Shown: positions 17,418 through 25,149 of the stretch, piece by piece
Position numbering within the stretch: the first letter of the stretch is position 1
Layout: every line of letters starts with the position of its first letter
Source: Candidatus Schekmanbacteria bacterium
GTDB lineage: Bacteria > SZUA-182
NCBI GenBank assembly: GCA_016235675.1
Contig: JACRJN010000100.1
Location: 1 to 39,220 of the forward strand
Direction: 5' to 3'
DNA length: 39,220 nt
Notes under the pieces: model-generated
What the model saw: the letters and a program-made list of their open reading frames with translations, nothing else
Database searches by the model: none
Told to the model about the DNA's origin: nothing
Program-made: the position numbers and the translations under genes

Positions 17418-17705
17418 TCAGGCTTTTTTCTCTACCAAGCGTCCTGAAATATATTTATGCAGAATGCTTGCTATCAGCGTTTGATATGGAACCCCCTCTT
17501 CCAGCGCCTTTTTCTGAATAGCTTCCGCATCCTTTTGGGAGATAAGAATATTGATTTGCTCATCTGTGTTGAAGGTCGCTTTGGCATAATTCTGATAACG
17601 CCGGGCTTCGGTCTCCAGCTTAGCGATTGATTTCCATTCCCCCTTCTCAAGCGACTCAACTAATTCCTTTTCTTCCTGATCCAATTTGGGATTTAATTTA
17701 GGCAT
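17418..17705 (-). CDS. Antitoxin of BrnT-like module (ribbon-helix-helix type)
   Basis: A 95-residue predicted antitoxin. Residues about 1-45 are acidic and helical (PKLDQEEKELVESLEKGEW), probably the toxin-neutralising part. Residues about 48-90 (INILISQKDAEAIQKKALEE then PYQTLIASILHKYISG) have the pattern of a CopG/ribbon-helix-helix DNA-binding domain. Its ATG lies one base after the toxin stop and has a very strong ribosome-binding site (AAAGGAGGGG, 17711-17720) inside the toxin gene. That would favour higher antitoxin output and autoregulation of the pair, as is common in type II systems; the regulation is inferred. Confidence 0.82.
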   Translation of the reverse strand: MPKLNPKLDQEEKELVESLEKGEWKSIAKLETEARRYQNYAKATFNTDEQINILISQKDAEAIQKKALEEGVPYQTLIASILHKYISGRLVEKKA

Positions 17706-17706
17706 C

Positions 17707-17985
17707 TTAATCCCCTCCTTTAAGGTATTTTCTGGTGGCCTTCCGGTTTGGGATAATGGTTTTCAAAAAAACCTGGGTTTCAGTCTCTACAAATGGCACC
17801 CAATAGGCGTAGTTGTTGATGTTCACGACAAAAATGCACTGCCCCCGGTATTTTACCGGATTCGGATGTTCAACTATATCCACTAATTGGCCTTGGCCGA
17901 TACAGGAAACCACCTCTTCAAATGAAACACCCCGCTCCTTTTTCAACTTTTCATTTTTTTCATTATTCCACAGGAAATGTTTCAT
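17707..17985 (-). CDS. BrnT-like toxin
   Basis: A predicted 92-residue type II toxin. The opening FLWNNEKNEKLKKERGVSFE and the C-terminal FLKTIIPNRKATRKYL match the BrnT-like/DUF497-related toxins, which are small RNases of the RelE-like fold. In such proteins basic residues of the central and terminal strands are catalytic; Lys and Arg residues are present here but I cannot assign them. The ATG at 17985 is preferred because family members start just before this motif; GGAG lies 13 nt upstream. An in-frame TTG at 18036 would add 17 residues. The antitoxin follows immediately downstream. Confidence 0.8.
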   Translation of the reverse strand: MKHFLWNNEKNEKLKKERGVSFEEVVSCIGQGQLVDIVEHPNPVKYRGQCIFVVNINNYAYWVPFVETETQVFLKTIIPNRKATRKYLKGGD

Positions 17986-18066
17986 GACAAAATATTTTTC
18001 TCCAAAAGCAGCGATAGGGAGATGTTGATGTTCCAAAAGGCGGAGCCCAAATACTTAACATCTTTT

Positions 18067-18319
18067 TTACTTCTGCATAGGGGACCATATCCACATACGG
18101 GAGGTATCTCCTGGGGAGAGGGGCGGAAGCGGCGCATAGCGGTCAATTGTGCCATCACTCCATGCTCTATAGAACTTCCCCTTTGTCATCCACGGCCACA
18201 CCAACACACTGCCGTCCTTGTGCCTGAACAGCATTTGTTTGCAAGAACGGTGACAATAGGTTTGCTGCCAAGAGAATGGCAATAACCGTCAATAGCACTT
18301 TTACAGACCGATTACCCAT
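18067..18319 (-). pseudogene. Frameshifted gene for a small secreted protein
   Basis: From ATG 18319, after a consensus AGGAGGT (18327-18333), the frame encodes a signal peptide (MGNRSVKVLLTVIAILLAAN, cleavage likely after AVQA) and then CVGVAVDDKG before reaching a stop. In the +1 frame the sequence continues KFYRAWSDGTIDRY and ends WSPMQK. The break coincides with a run of four G (CCCC at 18178-18181 on the plus strand). Removing one G gives a continuous protein of about 83 residues with the joined motif VAVDDKGKFYRAWSDGT. The YRAWSDGT motif recalls short secreted proteins of environmental genomes; their function is unknown to me. A true mutation, a sequencing error or programmed frameshifting are all possible. 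Confidence 0.78.
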
Positions 18320-18390
18320 TTGGCTTACCTCCTATTTTGAATTGTAAATTGTTTGGATATTTTTTGCAAGCTTTCATCCCTATAAATTTA

Positions 18391-18515
18391 TATCGTTTTC
18401 TGGTTGTCATTCCCGAATGGTGTTATCGGGAATATGATTTTAACTGTTTGAAAAACCAGATTCCCGATAAAGACGTTCGGGAATGACAGTTTGCCATATC
18501 AACCAGAAAACGATA
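18391..18515. repeat. Nested palindrome, family G (GTCATTCCCGAAT type)
   Basis: Outer arms TATCGTTTTCTGGTTG and CAACCAGAAAACGATA enclose inner arms GTCATTCCCGAA and TTCGGGAATGAC. A second copy lies at 21885-22004. The rest of the 330-nt gap 18320-18649 shows nothing else. Confidence 0.9.
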
Positions 18516-18649
18516 TTAGTCATCAAATAGATTCGGCAATGGACTTTATTTAAGTTCTTTCGGCCTATCCTGCAACGTGAGTGTTTCGGCTTGGGAACAA
18601 ACCGAAACAAAAAATATTAAACCGACAACAGTCAACCGACAACTGTTTT

Positions 18650-19555
18650 TTACTGCCAGCGATATTGAAGGGACAACCCCGGTTTTTGGATGCTGGAGGG
18701 CAATAGGCTCCCGATACCGCCGTTAAATATTCCTTCCAGGAATTGCGCTACGGGGTTGCGTTCCTTTTCTTCCAGGATTACCAGCGGGCGGGCGGTGATA
18801 CCGGCCATTTGCGCGGTTACTTCCAGGGCTTCGTTAATATTCCCCAAATCATCGATCAAGCCCAGTTCCTTGGCTTTACGCCCCGAATAAATGCGCCCGT
18901 CGGCCAGGGGTTTTATCTGCTCGATTTCCATATCCCGTCCTTCTGAAACCGCCTGCAAAAATTGATCGTATACGTCGTCAATCATTTCCTGCATAACGGC
19001 CAAATCCTCCGGGGTCATTTCCCTGGTGGGCGATCCTAAATCTTTATGCGGACCGGTTTTGACTACGGTGGTTTTGACTCCCACCTTTTTGATCAATTCC
19101 TCGATATTGGCAAACTCCATAATCACCCCGATGCTGCCGGTAATCGTTCCCGGATTGGCGATAATACTGTCCGCCGCGCAGGCAATGTAATAACCGCCGG
19201 AGGCCGCCACCGATCCCATGGACACCACCACTTTTTGTTTGCCTTCCTCGGTAATTTTTTTCACCGCCTGATAAATTTCCTGTGAGGCCGCCACCCCTCC
19301 GCCGGGGCTGTCGATGCGCAGCAGAATAGCTTTTACCGTATCATTTTTATGGTACTCATCCAATTGTTTCAGGACATCCCGGCTATCGGCAATGACGCCT
19401 TCCACCCGTACCAGGGCGATTTTATCCGGCCCGACGTAATCCCGTTTCCCCATCCAGACGCCTACCAACATCAACAAAACAAAACATAACACCAGAAGCC
19501 CGAAAAAAGCCGCCACTCCAGTCCAGACCGAGCGTTTTTTATTGTTTAGATCCAT
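18650..19555 (-). CDS. sppA: Signal peptide peptidase SppA, short form
   Basis: Membrane-anchored serine protease that degrades leftover signal peptides (clan SK, S49). It has 301 residues, the single-domain form typical of Gram-positives and many candidate phyla rather than the about 600-residue E. coli protein. Residues 12-34 form the anchor. The nucleophile is Ser119 in VAASGGYYIA and the general base Lys171 in GPHKDLGSP. ILLRIDSPGGGVAAS is the oxyanion region. ATG 19555 is chosen because GAGG lies seven bases upstream; a TTG two codons earlier overlaps that site. Confidence 0.95.
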   Translation of the reverse strand: MDLNNKKRSVWTGVAAFFGLLVLCFVLLMLVGVWMGKRDYVGPDKIALVRVEGVIADSRDVLKQLDEYHKNDTVKAILLRIDSPGGGVAASQEIYQAVKKITEEGKQKVVVSMGSVAASGGYYIACAADSIIANPGTITGSIGVIMEFANIEELIKKVGVKTTVVKTGPHKDLGSPTREMTPEDLAVMQEMIDDVYDQFLQAVSEGRDMEIEQIKPLADGRIYSGRKAKELGLIDDLGNINEALEVTAQMAGITARPLVILEEKERNPVAQFLEGIFNGGIGSLLPSSIQKPGLSLQYRWQ

Positions 19556-19577
19556 TATCAAACCTCAAATTTAGTTA

Positions 19578-20000
19578 TTGGCCACGAAATTCACCAAAAA
19601 CACGAAAGGTAAAGTTTAAGCAGTGTAGCGTTGGGGTTTATCCCCAACAGCAGACGCAGGAATAACCCATACGGCATAAGCGGGAGATAAACCCCATAAG
19701 CGTTAACTTAGGCATTTAAAGTCCCCTCTCCCCCTGGGAGAGGGTTAGGGTGAGGGTACCATAATTTAATTTTTTAAGCTTTTGTACCCTCATCCCGACC
19801 TTCTCCCAAGGGGAGAAGGAGCCTAAGTTTTACAGGGTGGGCACAGCCCACCCTGCTATTGCCTCGCTTCTCAGCTATAATTCCAGCCTTCCCGGATGAA
19901 CATACCTTTAGTCTCAGCCTGAGGCTGAAAATGCGCGGCTAAAGCCACGGGACTACAATTTTTATTAATTCTTCGTGTCTTTCGTGCAATTCGTGGCTAT
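19578..20000. repeat. Block of nested repeats between sppA and rpsA
   Basis: The outermost sequences are family F arms (GGCCACGAAATTCACC near 19580 and AATTCGTGGC near 19990). Inside are a family K unit (19622-19664), a CTCTCCCCCTGGGAGAG/GGTTAGGGTGAGGGTAC hairpin set (19721-19820) framed by AACTTAGGC and GCCTAAGTT, a family C palindrome (19834-19854) and a family A fragment (19905-19953). No gene is seen in this gap of about 510 nt. Confidence 0.75.
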
Positions 20001-20008
20001 AAATCTAA

Positions 20009-20041
20009 TAAAAAAGGGCACGGTAAACCATGCCCCTTTTA
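20009..20041 (-). terminator. Rho-independent terminator of rpsA
   Basis: Read on the minus strand, GGGCATGG-TTTA-CCGTGCCC forms a strong stem followed directly by TTTTTT, 27 nt beyond the rpsA stop codon. It is the only classical intrinsic terminator recognised in the window. Confidence 0.85.
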
Positions 20042-20067
20042 ACGACATATACCTTATTTATAAGGTG

Positions 20068-21840
20068 TCAGGCATTCTCACCGGTCGAATTTCCCTTGTT
20101 ATCCTTACTTAGAACGGTATTTCCCAACTGTTCGGTATTCTGATAACCTTGAACATTATCCCGGGTCTTATCTTCTAAAAAGGCGCGCACGCTCAAGCTA
20201 ATCTTGCGCGCTTCCGCATCGACTTTAAGCACCTTCATATCCAGTTCATCCCCTTCTTTGACTATATCCTTAGGGGCTACCTTCTTAGTGCTCAGTTCGG
20301 AAACGTGAATCAAGCCTTCGATTCCCACTTCGATCTCGACAAAAGCCCCGAAATCAGTGACTTTGGTGACTTTGCGGCGGATAAGGGCACCTTCCGGATA
20401 TTTTCCGGGGATGTCCAGCCAGGGATCGTTGACAAGCTGTTTGATTCCTAAGGAAAGTTTTTCGTTTTGAGGGTCGATACTCAAAACTACCGCCTCGATT
20501 TCATCACCCTTCTTTAAAATCTCCGACGGATGATTGATGCGCTGCGTCCAGGATAAATCGGAGATATGAATCAGGCCGTCGATACCCTCGGAAAGCTCGA
20601 CAAACGCCCCGAAATCGGTGAGATTACGCACCTTGCCGGTTACTTTGGAGCCGACTTGATACTTTTGAGCCACCAGATCCCAGGGATTAGGTTCAGTCTG
20701 CTTCAATCCTAACGATATACGCTTATTGCCCTTATCCACACCCAATACCATTACCTCGACATTATCGCCCATGGCTAATATTTTATTGGGATGTTTTACC
20801 TTGCGCGTCCAGGACATTTCCGAGATATGGATCAAACCTTCCACGCCCTCTTCCAATTCCACAAAAGCGCCGTAATCCACCAGGCTGACGACTTTTCCGC
20901 GCACCCTGGTGCTTACCTGATATTTGGCCTCCACATTTTCCCACGGATCGGAGGTCTTTTGCTTTAAACCTAAAGAAATACGTTCGTTGGCGGCATCGAA
21001 TTTGAGCACCACCACTTCCACTTCATCCCCAAGCATGAACATTTCAGAGGGATGACGCACGCGTCCCCAGGACATATCGGTAACGTGCAAGAGACCGTCC
21101 ATGCCACCTAAATCCACGAAAGCGCCGTATTCGGTGATGTTTTTGATCACGCCCTTCATGACCTTGCCCTCGGACAATTCCTTTAGAATTTCCTGCTTTT
21201 TGGCGGTTCTTTCTTCTTCCAGCAATTGGCGGCGTGACAGGACGATATTGCCGCGTTTGGCGTTTAGTTTTATAACTTTAACCCGGATATGCTGGCCGAG
21301 CAGTTTATCCAAATCCCGTACCGGGCGCAAATCCACTTGTGAGCCGGGCAGGAAGGCCGGAACGCCGACATCCACGGTCAGGCCGCCTTTAATCTTGCGC
21401 ATAACCCGACCGGTGATTTCGATGCCTTCTTCATGTGCCCTGTTAATCGCTTCCCAAACCTTAATTTTATTGGCCTTTTCCTTGGAGAGCACTACCAGCC
21501 CGTCGTTATCTTCTTTTTTCTCCAGGTAGACTTCAATTTTATCGCCTACTTCCACCGCCGGTTTGCCGTCTTTGGAAAACGGGAATTCCGACAAGGGGAT
21601 GGCTCCCTCGGATTTATATCCGACATCCACCAAAACCTCGCCGTTCCCGATTTGGACTACAGTCCCGATTACTACTTCACCTTCTTCGAAGCTCTTCAGG
21701 GTTTCGGAATAGAGTTTTTCCATCTCGGAAAAATCCAGTTCCTCTTCCTGAGAGTTCGCATCCAATCCCACATTCTCTCCCAGGGGGGAGATTTCCGGAA
21801 CGATCGGATTGGACTGTTCTGTTGTTGCTAGTTGTTCCAT
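20068..21840 (-). CDS. rpsA: 30S ribosomal protein S1
   Basis: RNA-binding ribosomal protein that helps 30S subunits capture mRNA. The 590 residues hold six S1 (OB-fold) domains at about 53-125, 137-207, 222-293, 308-380, 395-467 and 481-552. The last four carry the classical YGAFV(D/E)L or FGAFVE(L/I) and GL(I/L)H(V/I)(S/T) signatures; the first two are the diverged ribosome-binding type. This six-domain build is the Gram-negative form. The ATG at 21840 has AAGGAGG 11 nt upstream. ispH lies just upstream on the same strand, a neighbourhood also known from clostridial-type genomes, where the two can even be fused. A terminator follows at 20009-20041. Confidence 0.96.
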   Translation of the reverse strand: MEQLATTEQSNPIVPEISPLGENVGLDANSQEEELDFSEMEKLYSETLKSFEEGEVVIGTVVQIGNGEVLVDVGYKSEGAIPLSEFPFSKDGKPAVEVGDKIEVYLEKKEDNDGLVVLSKEKANKIKVWEAINRAHEEGIEITGRVMRKIKGGLTVDVGVPAFLPGSQVDLRPVRDLDKLLGQHIRVKVIKLNAKRGNIVLSRRQLLEEERTAKKQEILKELSEGKVMKGVIKNITEYGAFVDLGGMDGLLHVTDMSWGRVRHPSEMFMLGDEVEVVVLKFDAANERISLGLKQKTSDPWENVEAKYQVSTRVRGKVVSLVDYGAFVELEEGVEGLIHISEMSWTRKVKHPNKILAMGDNVEVMVLGVDKGNKRISLGLKQTEPNPWDLVAQKYQVGSKVTGKVRNLTDFGAFVELSEGIDGLIHISDLSWTQRINHPSEILKKGDEIEAVVLSIDPQNEKLSLGIKQLVNDPWLDIPGKYPEGALIRRKVTKVTDFGAFVEIEVGIEGLIHVSELSTKKVAPKDIVKEGDELDMKVLKVDAEARKISLSVRAFLEDKTRDNVQGYQNTEQLGNTVLSKDNKGNSTGENA

Positions 21841-21884
21841 TGTTAAAAAATCCTCCTTAGATTCATATAATTTTAACCCCTCAA

Positions 21885-22004
21885 ATCATTTTCTAGTTGA
21901 TAAGACAACCGTCATTCCCGAATGCCTTTATCGGGAATATGGTTTTACCTGTTTGAAACCAGATCCCCGATAAAAACATTCGGGGATGACAACCAGAAAA
22001 TGAT
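21885..22004. repeat. Nested palindrome, family G, second copy
   Basis: Outer arms ATCATTTTCTAGTTG and CAACCAGAAAATGAT, inner arms GTCATTCCCGAATG and CATTCGGGGATGAC. It fills most of the ispH-rpsA gap, so a readthrough message would carry this hairpin in the rpsA leader. Confidence 0.9.
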
Positions 22005-22011
22005 ATTAGGG

Positions 22012-22851
22012 TTAAGCTGCTAGAGATTCCAGCTTCTGAACCACCTCGGTTATAATCCAGTTAGGAGTGGATGCACCGGCGGATACACCGATCTCCTTTT
22101 TGTCTTTTAACCATTCCGGTTGAATTTCATCAGCCGTTTCCAGCAGGTAGGTGGGCGTATCAGCATCGCTACAGATTTTAGCTAATCGTGTAGTGTTGGC
22201 GCTGTTGCGTCCGCCTACAATCAGCATCAAATCCACCTGACGGGATAAATCCATAGTGGCTTTTTGCCGCACCATGGTTGCGCCGCAAATGGTGTTGAAT
22301 ATTTTCAATTCCCGTGCCGATTTTAAAAGCTCGTCGACAATTTCGATAAAATTAGATAAAGATTGAGTGGTCTGGGCGACTACCCCGATCTTGGTTTTCA
22401 GATGCAACTTCTTGACTTCTTCCGGGCAGGCTACCACTAAGATATTACCCCCCGAATAGCCTTCGATCCCCTGCACCTCCGGATGTTGGCGATCCCCCAC
22501 CACTACTACCTGATAGCCTTCTTTTTTGAGTAAAGCGGCGTAGCTTTGCGCTTTTTTTACAAAGGGGCAGGTAGCGTCGACGATTCTAAAGCCCTTGGCC
22601 TTAGCCTCTTTTAATATAGTGGGATGTAGCCCGTGGGAACGAACGATTAACGTCCCTTCTTCTACCCCATTGAGATCGGTAACTACCTCCACTCCCTCGT
22701 CTTTAAGCTTTTGCACAACCTGGGGATTATGAATCAGAGGGCCGAGAGTAAACACATGCCCCTGAGTCGTTGCGGCAGTCTCGAAAGCCAGTTTAGTCGC
22801 CCGCTGCACGCCGAAACAAAACCCCGCATTTTCAATCACCCGGACACGCAT
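22012..22851 (-). CDS. ispH: 4-hydroxy-3-methylbut-2-enyl diphosphate reductase
   Basis: Last enzyme of the non-mevalonate (MEP) isoprenoid pathway, reducing HMBPP to IPP and DMAPP with a [4Fe-4S] cluster (EC 1.17.7.4). It has 279 residues. The three cluster cysteines are Cys12 (AGFCFGV), Cys95 (VDATCPFVKK) and Cys189 (NTICGATMVRQ). Substrate-pocket residues include His41, His73 and His123 (HPEVQG), the VGGRNSANT loop and AGASTPNWII. ATG 22851 is chosen because it is where the family starts and because a good sigma-70 promoter lies at 22882-22910. Longer frames would start upstream of that promoter. AAGGG precedes the start. Confidence 0.96.
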   Translation of the reverse strand: MRVRVIENAGFCFGVQRATKLAFETAATTQGHVFTLGPLIHNPQVVQKLKDEGVEVVTDLNGVEEGTLIVRSHGLHPTILKEAKAKGFRIVDATCPFVKKAQSYAALLKKEGYQVVVVGDRQHPEVQGIEGYSGGNILVVACPEEVKKLHLKTKIGVVAQTTQSLSNFIEIVDELLKSARELKIFNTICGATMVRQKATMDLSRQVDLMLIVGGRNSANTTRLAKICSDADTPTYLLETADEIQPEWLKDKKEIGVSAGASTPNWIITEVVQKLESLAA

Positions 22852-22881
22852 TTTAGCCCTTAAACCAATTGGCAAAACAAA

Positions 22882-22910
22882 ATTATAATACGTTAATTCG
22901 AAAAAGACAA
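22882..22910 (-). promoter_or_regulatory. Sigma-70-type promoter of ispH
   Basis: On the minus strand TTGTCT (22910-22905) and a perfect TATAAT (22887-22882) are separated by exactly 17 bp. Transcription would begin about 22875, giving a leader of about 24 nt to the ATG at 22851. Confidence 0.65.
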
Positions 22911-22932
22911 GCAAAATAATACCCCAAGCCAG

Positions 22933-23060
22933 GACAAGCCGGAACCAAAGAAGATTAGTTCACCGCAGAGACGCAGAGAACGCAGAGTTTTTATGATTTA
23001 GGCAATAACCCTCTGGCATTAAATTCTCTGCGTACTTTGCGCCTCTGCGGTGAAATCTTA
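22933..23060 (+). repeat. E repeat copy 1 (CGCAGAGACGCAGAG palindrome)
   Basis: The left flank GACAAGCCGGAACCAAAG is followed by CACCGCAGAGACGCAGAG. The unit ends GCGCCTCTGCGGTGAAATC. The centre reads GGCAATAACCCTCTGGCATT. Copy 2 (29949-30077) has the same flanks with the centre reversed. Confidence 0.9.
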
Positions 23061-23078
23061 ACTGGTTATGATTACGTA

Positions 23079-23135
23079 ACTTGCGAGATATTTTGCTCAA
23101 GTTTTGTCAAGAGTGAAGTCCTAAGAGACTAAGGA
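23079..23135 (+). repeat. About 55-bp conserved element, copy 1
   Basis: Contains TTTTGCTCAAGTTTTGTCAA and GACTAAGG. It matches, in reverse orientation, the segment at about 39080-39136 just upstream of the 2007-residue protein gene, with only a few mismatches. Function unknown. Confidence 0.75.
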
Positions 23136-23138
23136 TTT

Positions 23139-23297
23139 GGTAGCGTAGAAATGCAGAGACCTGAGCAACAAATTTGTTTCGGCTGAAAAATGTCATAGCT
23201 CAGCAGCCTTATCGCCGAAGCAATCTCTACGCACGCATGGAGATTGCGTAGCTAAAGCTCGCAATGACGCTTCGGGTCTCCTGTTGAGAACGCTATC
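23139..23297 (-). mobile_element. J element copy 2, complete, 159 bp, with 8-bp target duplication
   Basis: The ends GGTAGCG and CGCTATC are inverted repeats. AAGGATTT occurs immediately before (23131-23138) and after (23298-23305), a perfect 8-bp direct repeat as left by transposition. It carries no open frame that could be a transposase. It is inserted at the stop codon of the membrane-protein gene at 23296-24933. Confidence 0.88.
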
Positions 23298-24933
23298 AAG
23301 GATTTAATATATATACCGCGTTTAATTCTAAATCGACCATTTGCCGTCGAGTTACATAATTATTCCAAGGTGTTTGCAAGTCGTCTCTTCCCAAATTCCC
23401 CAACGCTTCCTCAAAGATTATTATTTTATGCCCTTCGGCCAAGGTATGATCAAGTAGTTTTTTCAACTGTGATTTTTCTTCAAATAGATTCAGGTTGATG
23501 ACATCGGCGGGGGTGTATTTTAACAGATAGAAATATAATAATTCCACGTTCCAGGATTCTAAAGCGCTTTGTTCGTCGTTAATGGATTGGCCGACGATTA
23601 TTAGATCCCGTTTGGACACCAAACCGGCTAAGGGCGCGCTCTTTTTATAATAGAAATCATTGTTTTTATCCCGGAGAAATCTCAACCCTCCGAAAAAATT
23701 CAAGGTCAATAGCAATCCCGCCGCCGTTAACAACCAGCGCGCTTTTTTCTCTGATTGCGCTAAGATTACCAATCCCATTAACCAAAAACAGAGGGATTGG
23801 GGAATCCAGAACTCCAGGTTATGCCCTACCCAGAAAATAAAAAACAGGGCATAGACGGCAAACCAGATTCCGGCAAGCTGGAAAATATCGCGGCTTTCCG
23901 GATTTAAAAGGCGACTCTTGCGCCATAATCTGAAGCCGGCATAAATTAACAGGGAAAAGAATATCCCCGACAACGCCAATAAAAAGTAGGCCCCGTTTGT
24001 CTCTAAGTTTCGTACCAAATAAACCTCATCCCGCAAATCGTGGCCGGATAAAAATTTATTGATGATTTCCTTGGCCCAAGGGATGGCGAAGATAAAATTC
24101 GCGCCGATCAGGGAACGGCCAAAACCGATGGCGGCTTTCAACAGGGTGGCTAGTGACAAGGGATGGATATTCGCCGATTCATGGGCGTAACTGGTTAACC
24201 AGCCCCATAATTTAATTATAGAATCAAAGCGCAAAATATAAAAAGATACAATTAGATAAGGAATAGCCACGCCGGATATAAAGGATATAAGATAGCAAGA
24301 TATTGCTTTGACTCTTGTGATAGCTAATCGTTCCCGGCCCAACCAGATTGCTCCCAGAACTACCATTAAAAATAGTACGTGTGCCTGATGCAAAAGTACC
24401 GCCAAAGCCTGAAACATTCCCGCAAGGTAAAGGGATTTTCCGTCTAATTCTTTCCCGGTCAGTAAATAGAAGCTAAGAAGCAGGAAAAACAAGGGGATGA
24501 TACAGACCTCGACGCAAACGCTATAAAACCAGAAGCCGAAGGAAAAGGCGGGCAGCATGGTTCCAAGTAATGCGGTAAAAGGGTGGTATTTAAGTCTGTC
24601 CCGCAGCAGCCGGTAAAAAATCGTCAGGCTTCCGCTTCCCCATAAGGCGTTAAATCCGGCGATTAAAAGGTCCGATTCGCTTGTAACTCCTGTTAACCGG
24701 CAGAATTTCAGCCAGAGGCGGGCTAGCCCGTTAAAAAGCAGATGATGGGGATGAAACAAGGGGTTGTAGGGGTAATTCAGGCCCAGGGTGTTATCGATCC
24801 TGAGCAGATAGTCGATGCTGTCGGGAGCGGCGGCGGAAATCCCGCAAAGGGTGGGAAGATAGAAGAGAAAAAACAGGAGAAATACCAACGGTGCTTCCCA
24901 GTTATGTTCTTCAGATAATTGCGCTTTGTTCAT
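23296..24933 (-). CDS. Multi-membrane GT-C-like protein (paralogue 1)
   Basis: A 545-residue integral membrane protein with about 10-12 hydrophobic segments and a soluble C-terminal tail from about residue 430. The first periplasmic loop has PDSIDYLLRID and FHPHHLLFN, and SFGFWFYSVCVEV follows in a later segment. This arrangement, an early acidic motif in a loop plus FWxxxVxxEV, resembles DUF2723/TMEM260-like and other GT-C polyprenyl-phosphate-dependent glycosyltransferases. The sugar and acceptor are unknown. The ATG at 24933 is preceded by CAGGGA. It is a clear relative of the protein at 25150-26829. The present stop TGA comes from the J element inserted at its 3' end. Confidence 0.75.
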   Translation of the reverse strand: MNKAQLSEEHNWEAPLVFLLFFLFYLPTLCGISAAAPDSIDYLLRIDNTLGLNYPYNPLFHPHHLLFNGLARLWLKFCRLTGVTSESDLLIAGFNALWGSGSLTIFYRLLRDRLKYHPFTALLGTMLPAFSFGFWFYSVCVEVCIIPLFFLLLSFYLLTGKELDGKSLYLAGMFQALAVLLHQAHVLFLMVVLGAIWLGRERLAITRVKAISCYLISFISGVAIPYLIVSFYILRFDSIIKLWGWLTSYAHESANIHPLSLATLLKAAIGFGRSLIGANFIFAIPWAKEIINKFLSGHDLRDEVYLVRNLETNGAYFLLALSGIFFSLLIYAGFRLWRKSRLLNPESRDIFQLAGIWFAVYALFFIFWVGHNLEFWIPQSLCFWLMGLVILAQSEKKARWLLTAAGLLLTLNFFGGLRFLRDKNNDFYYKKSAPLAGLVSKRDLIIVGQSINDEQSALESWNVELLYFYLLKYTPADVINLNLFEEKSQLKKLLDHTLAEGHKIIIFEEALGNLGRDDLQTPWNNYVTRRQMVDLELNAVYILNP

Positions 24934-24949
24934 GTTGTCCCTGCGTCAG

Positions 24950-24973
24950 GACAGGCTGGAAGCCTGTGCTGCC
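24950..24973. repeat. Family B hairpin fragment
   Basis: GACAGGCTGGAAGCCTGTGC matches one hairpin of the family B repeats. A partial family C unit (GGGTGGGCTGTGCCCC) follows at about 24980. Confidence 0.75.
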
Positions 24974-25002
24974 AAAATTGGGTGGGCTGTGCCCCAATGT
25001 TG

Positions 25003-25135
25003 TTGACTTAAGGAATTGTCATTGCGAGGCAGTTTTATCGCCGAAGCAATCTCCAGCCGCTCGGAACTAGAGATTGCTTCGCTTCGCTCGCAATGACAGA
25101 TTACGGAAAACCCTTTCCATTATTCCTTAAGTCAA
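25003..25135. repeat. Family D palindrome within perfect outer arms
   Basis: The outer arms TTGACTTAAGGAAT (25003-25016) and ATTCCTTAAGTCAA (25122-25135) are a perfect 14-bp inverted repeat. The core runs from TGTCATTGCGAG (25017) to CTCGCAATGACA (25098). It occupies most of the gap between the two GT-C-like genes. Confidence 0.9.
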
Positions 25136-25149
25136 CAGCATTCCCCACC

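Noticed and set aside
18067-18282. Independent 71-residue protein on the minus strand
   Set aside because: Its first half is out of frame with the signal peptide that has the good ribosome-binding site; it is better explained as the second part of a frameshifted gene.
17977-18285. Plus-strand frame over the toxin and secreted-protein genes
   Set aside because: The minus-strand reading has a consensus ribosome-binding site, signal peptide and family motif; this frame has none.
19578-20000. CRISPR array
   Set aside because: The repeats are palindromic, unequal and irregularly spaced, with no constant spacer length and no cas genes.
22852-22914. Longer IspH start
   Set aside because: The extension covers the -10 and -35 elements of the likely promoter, and the family starts at 22851.
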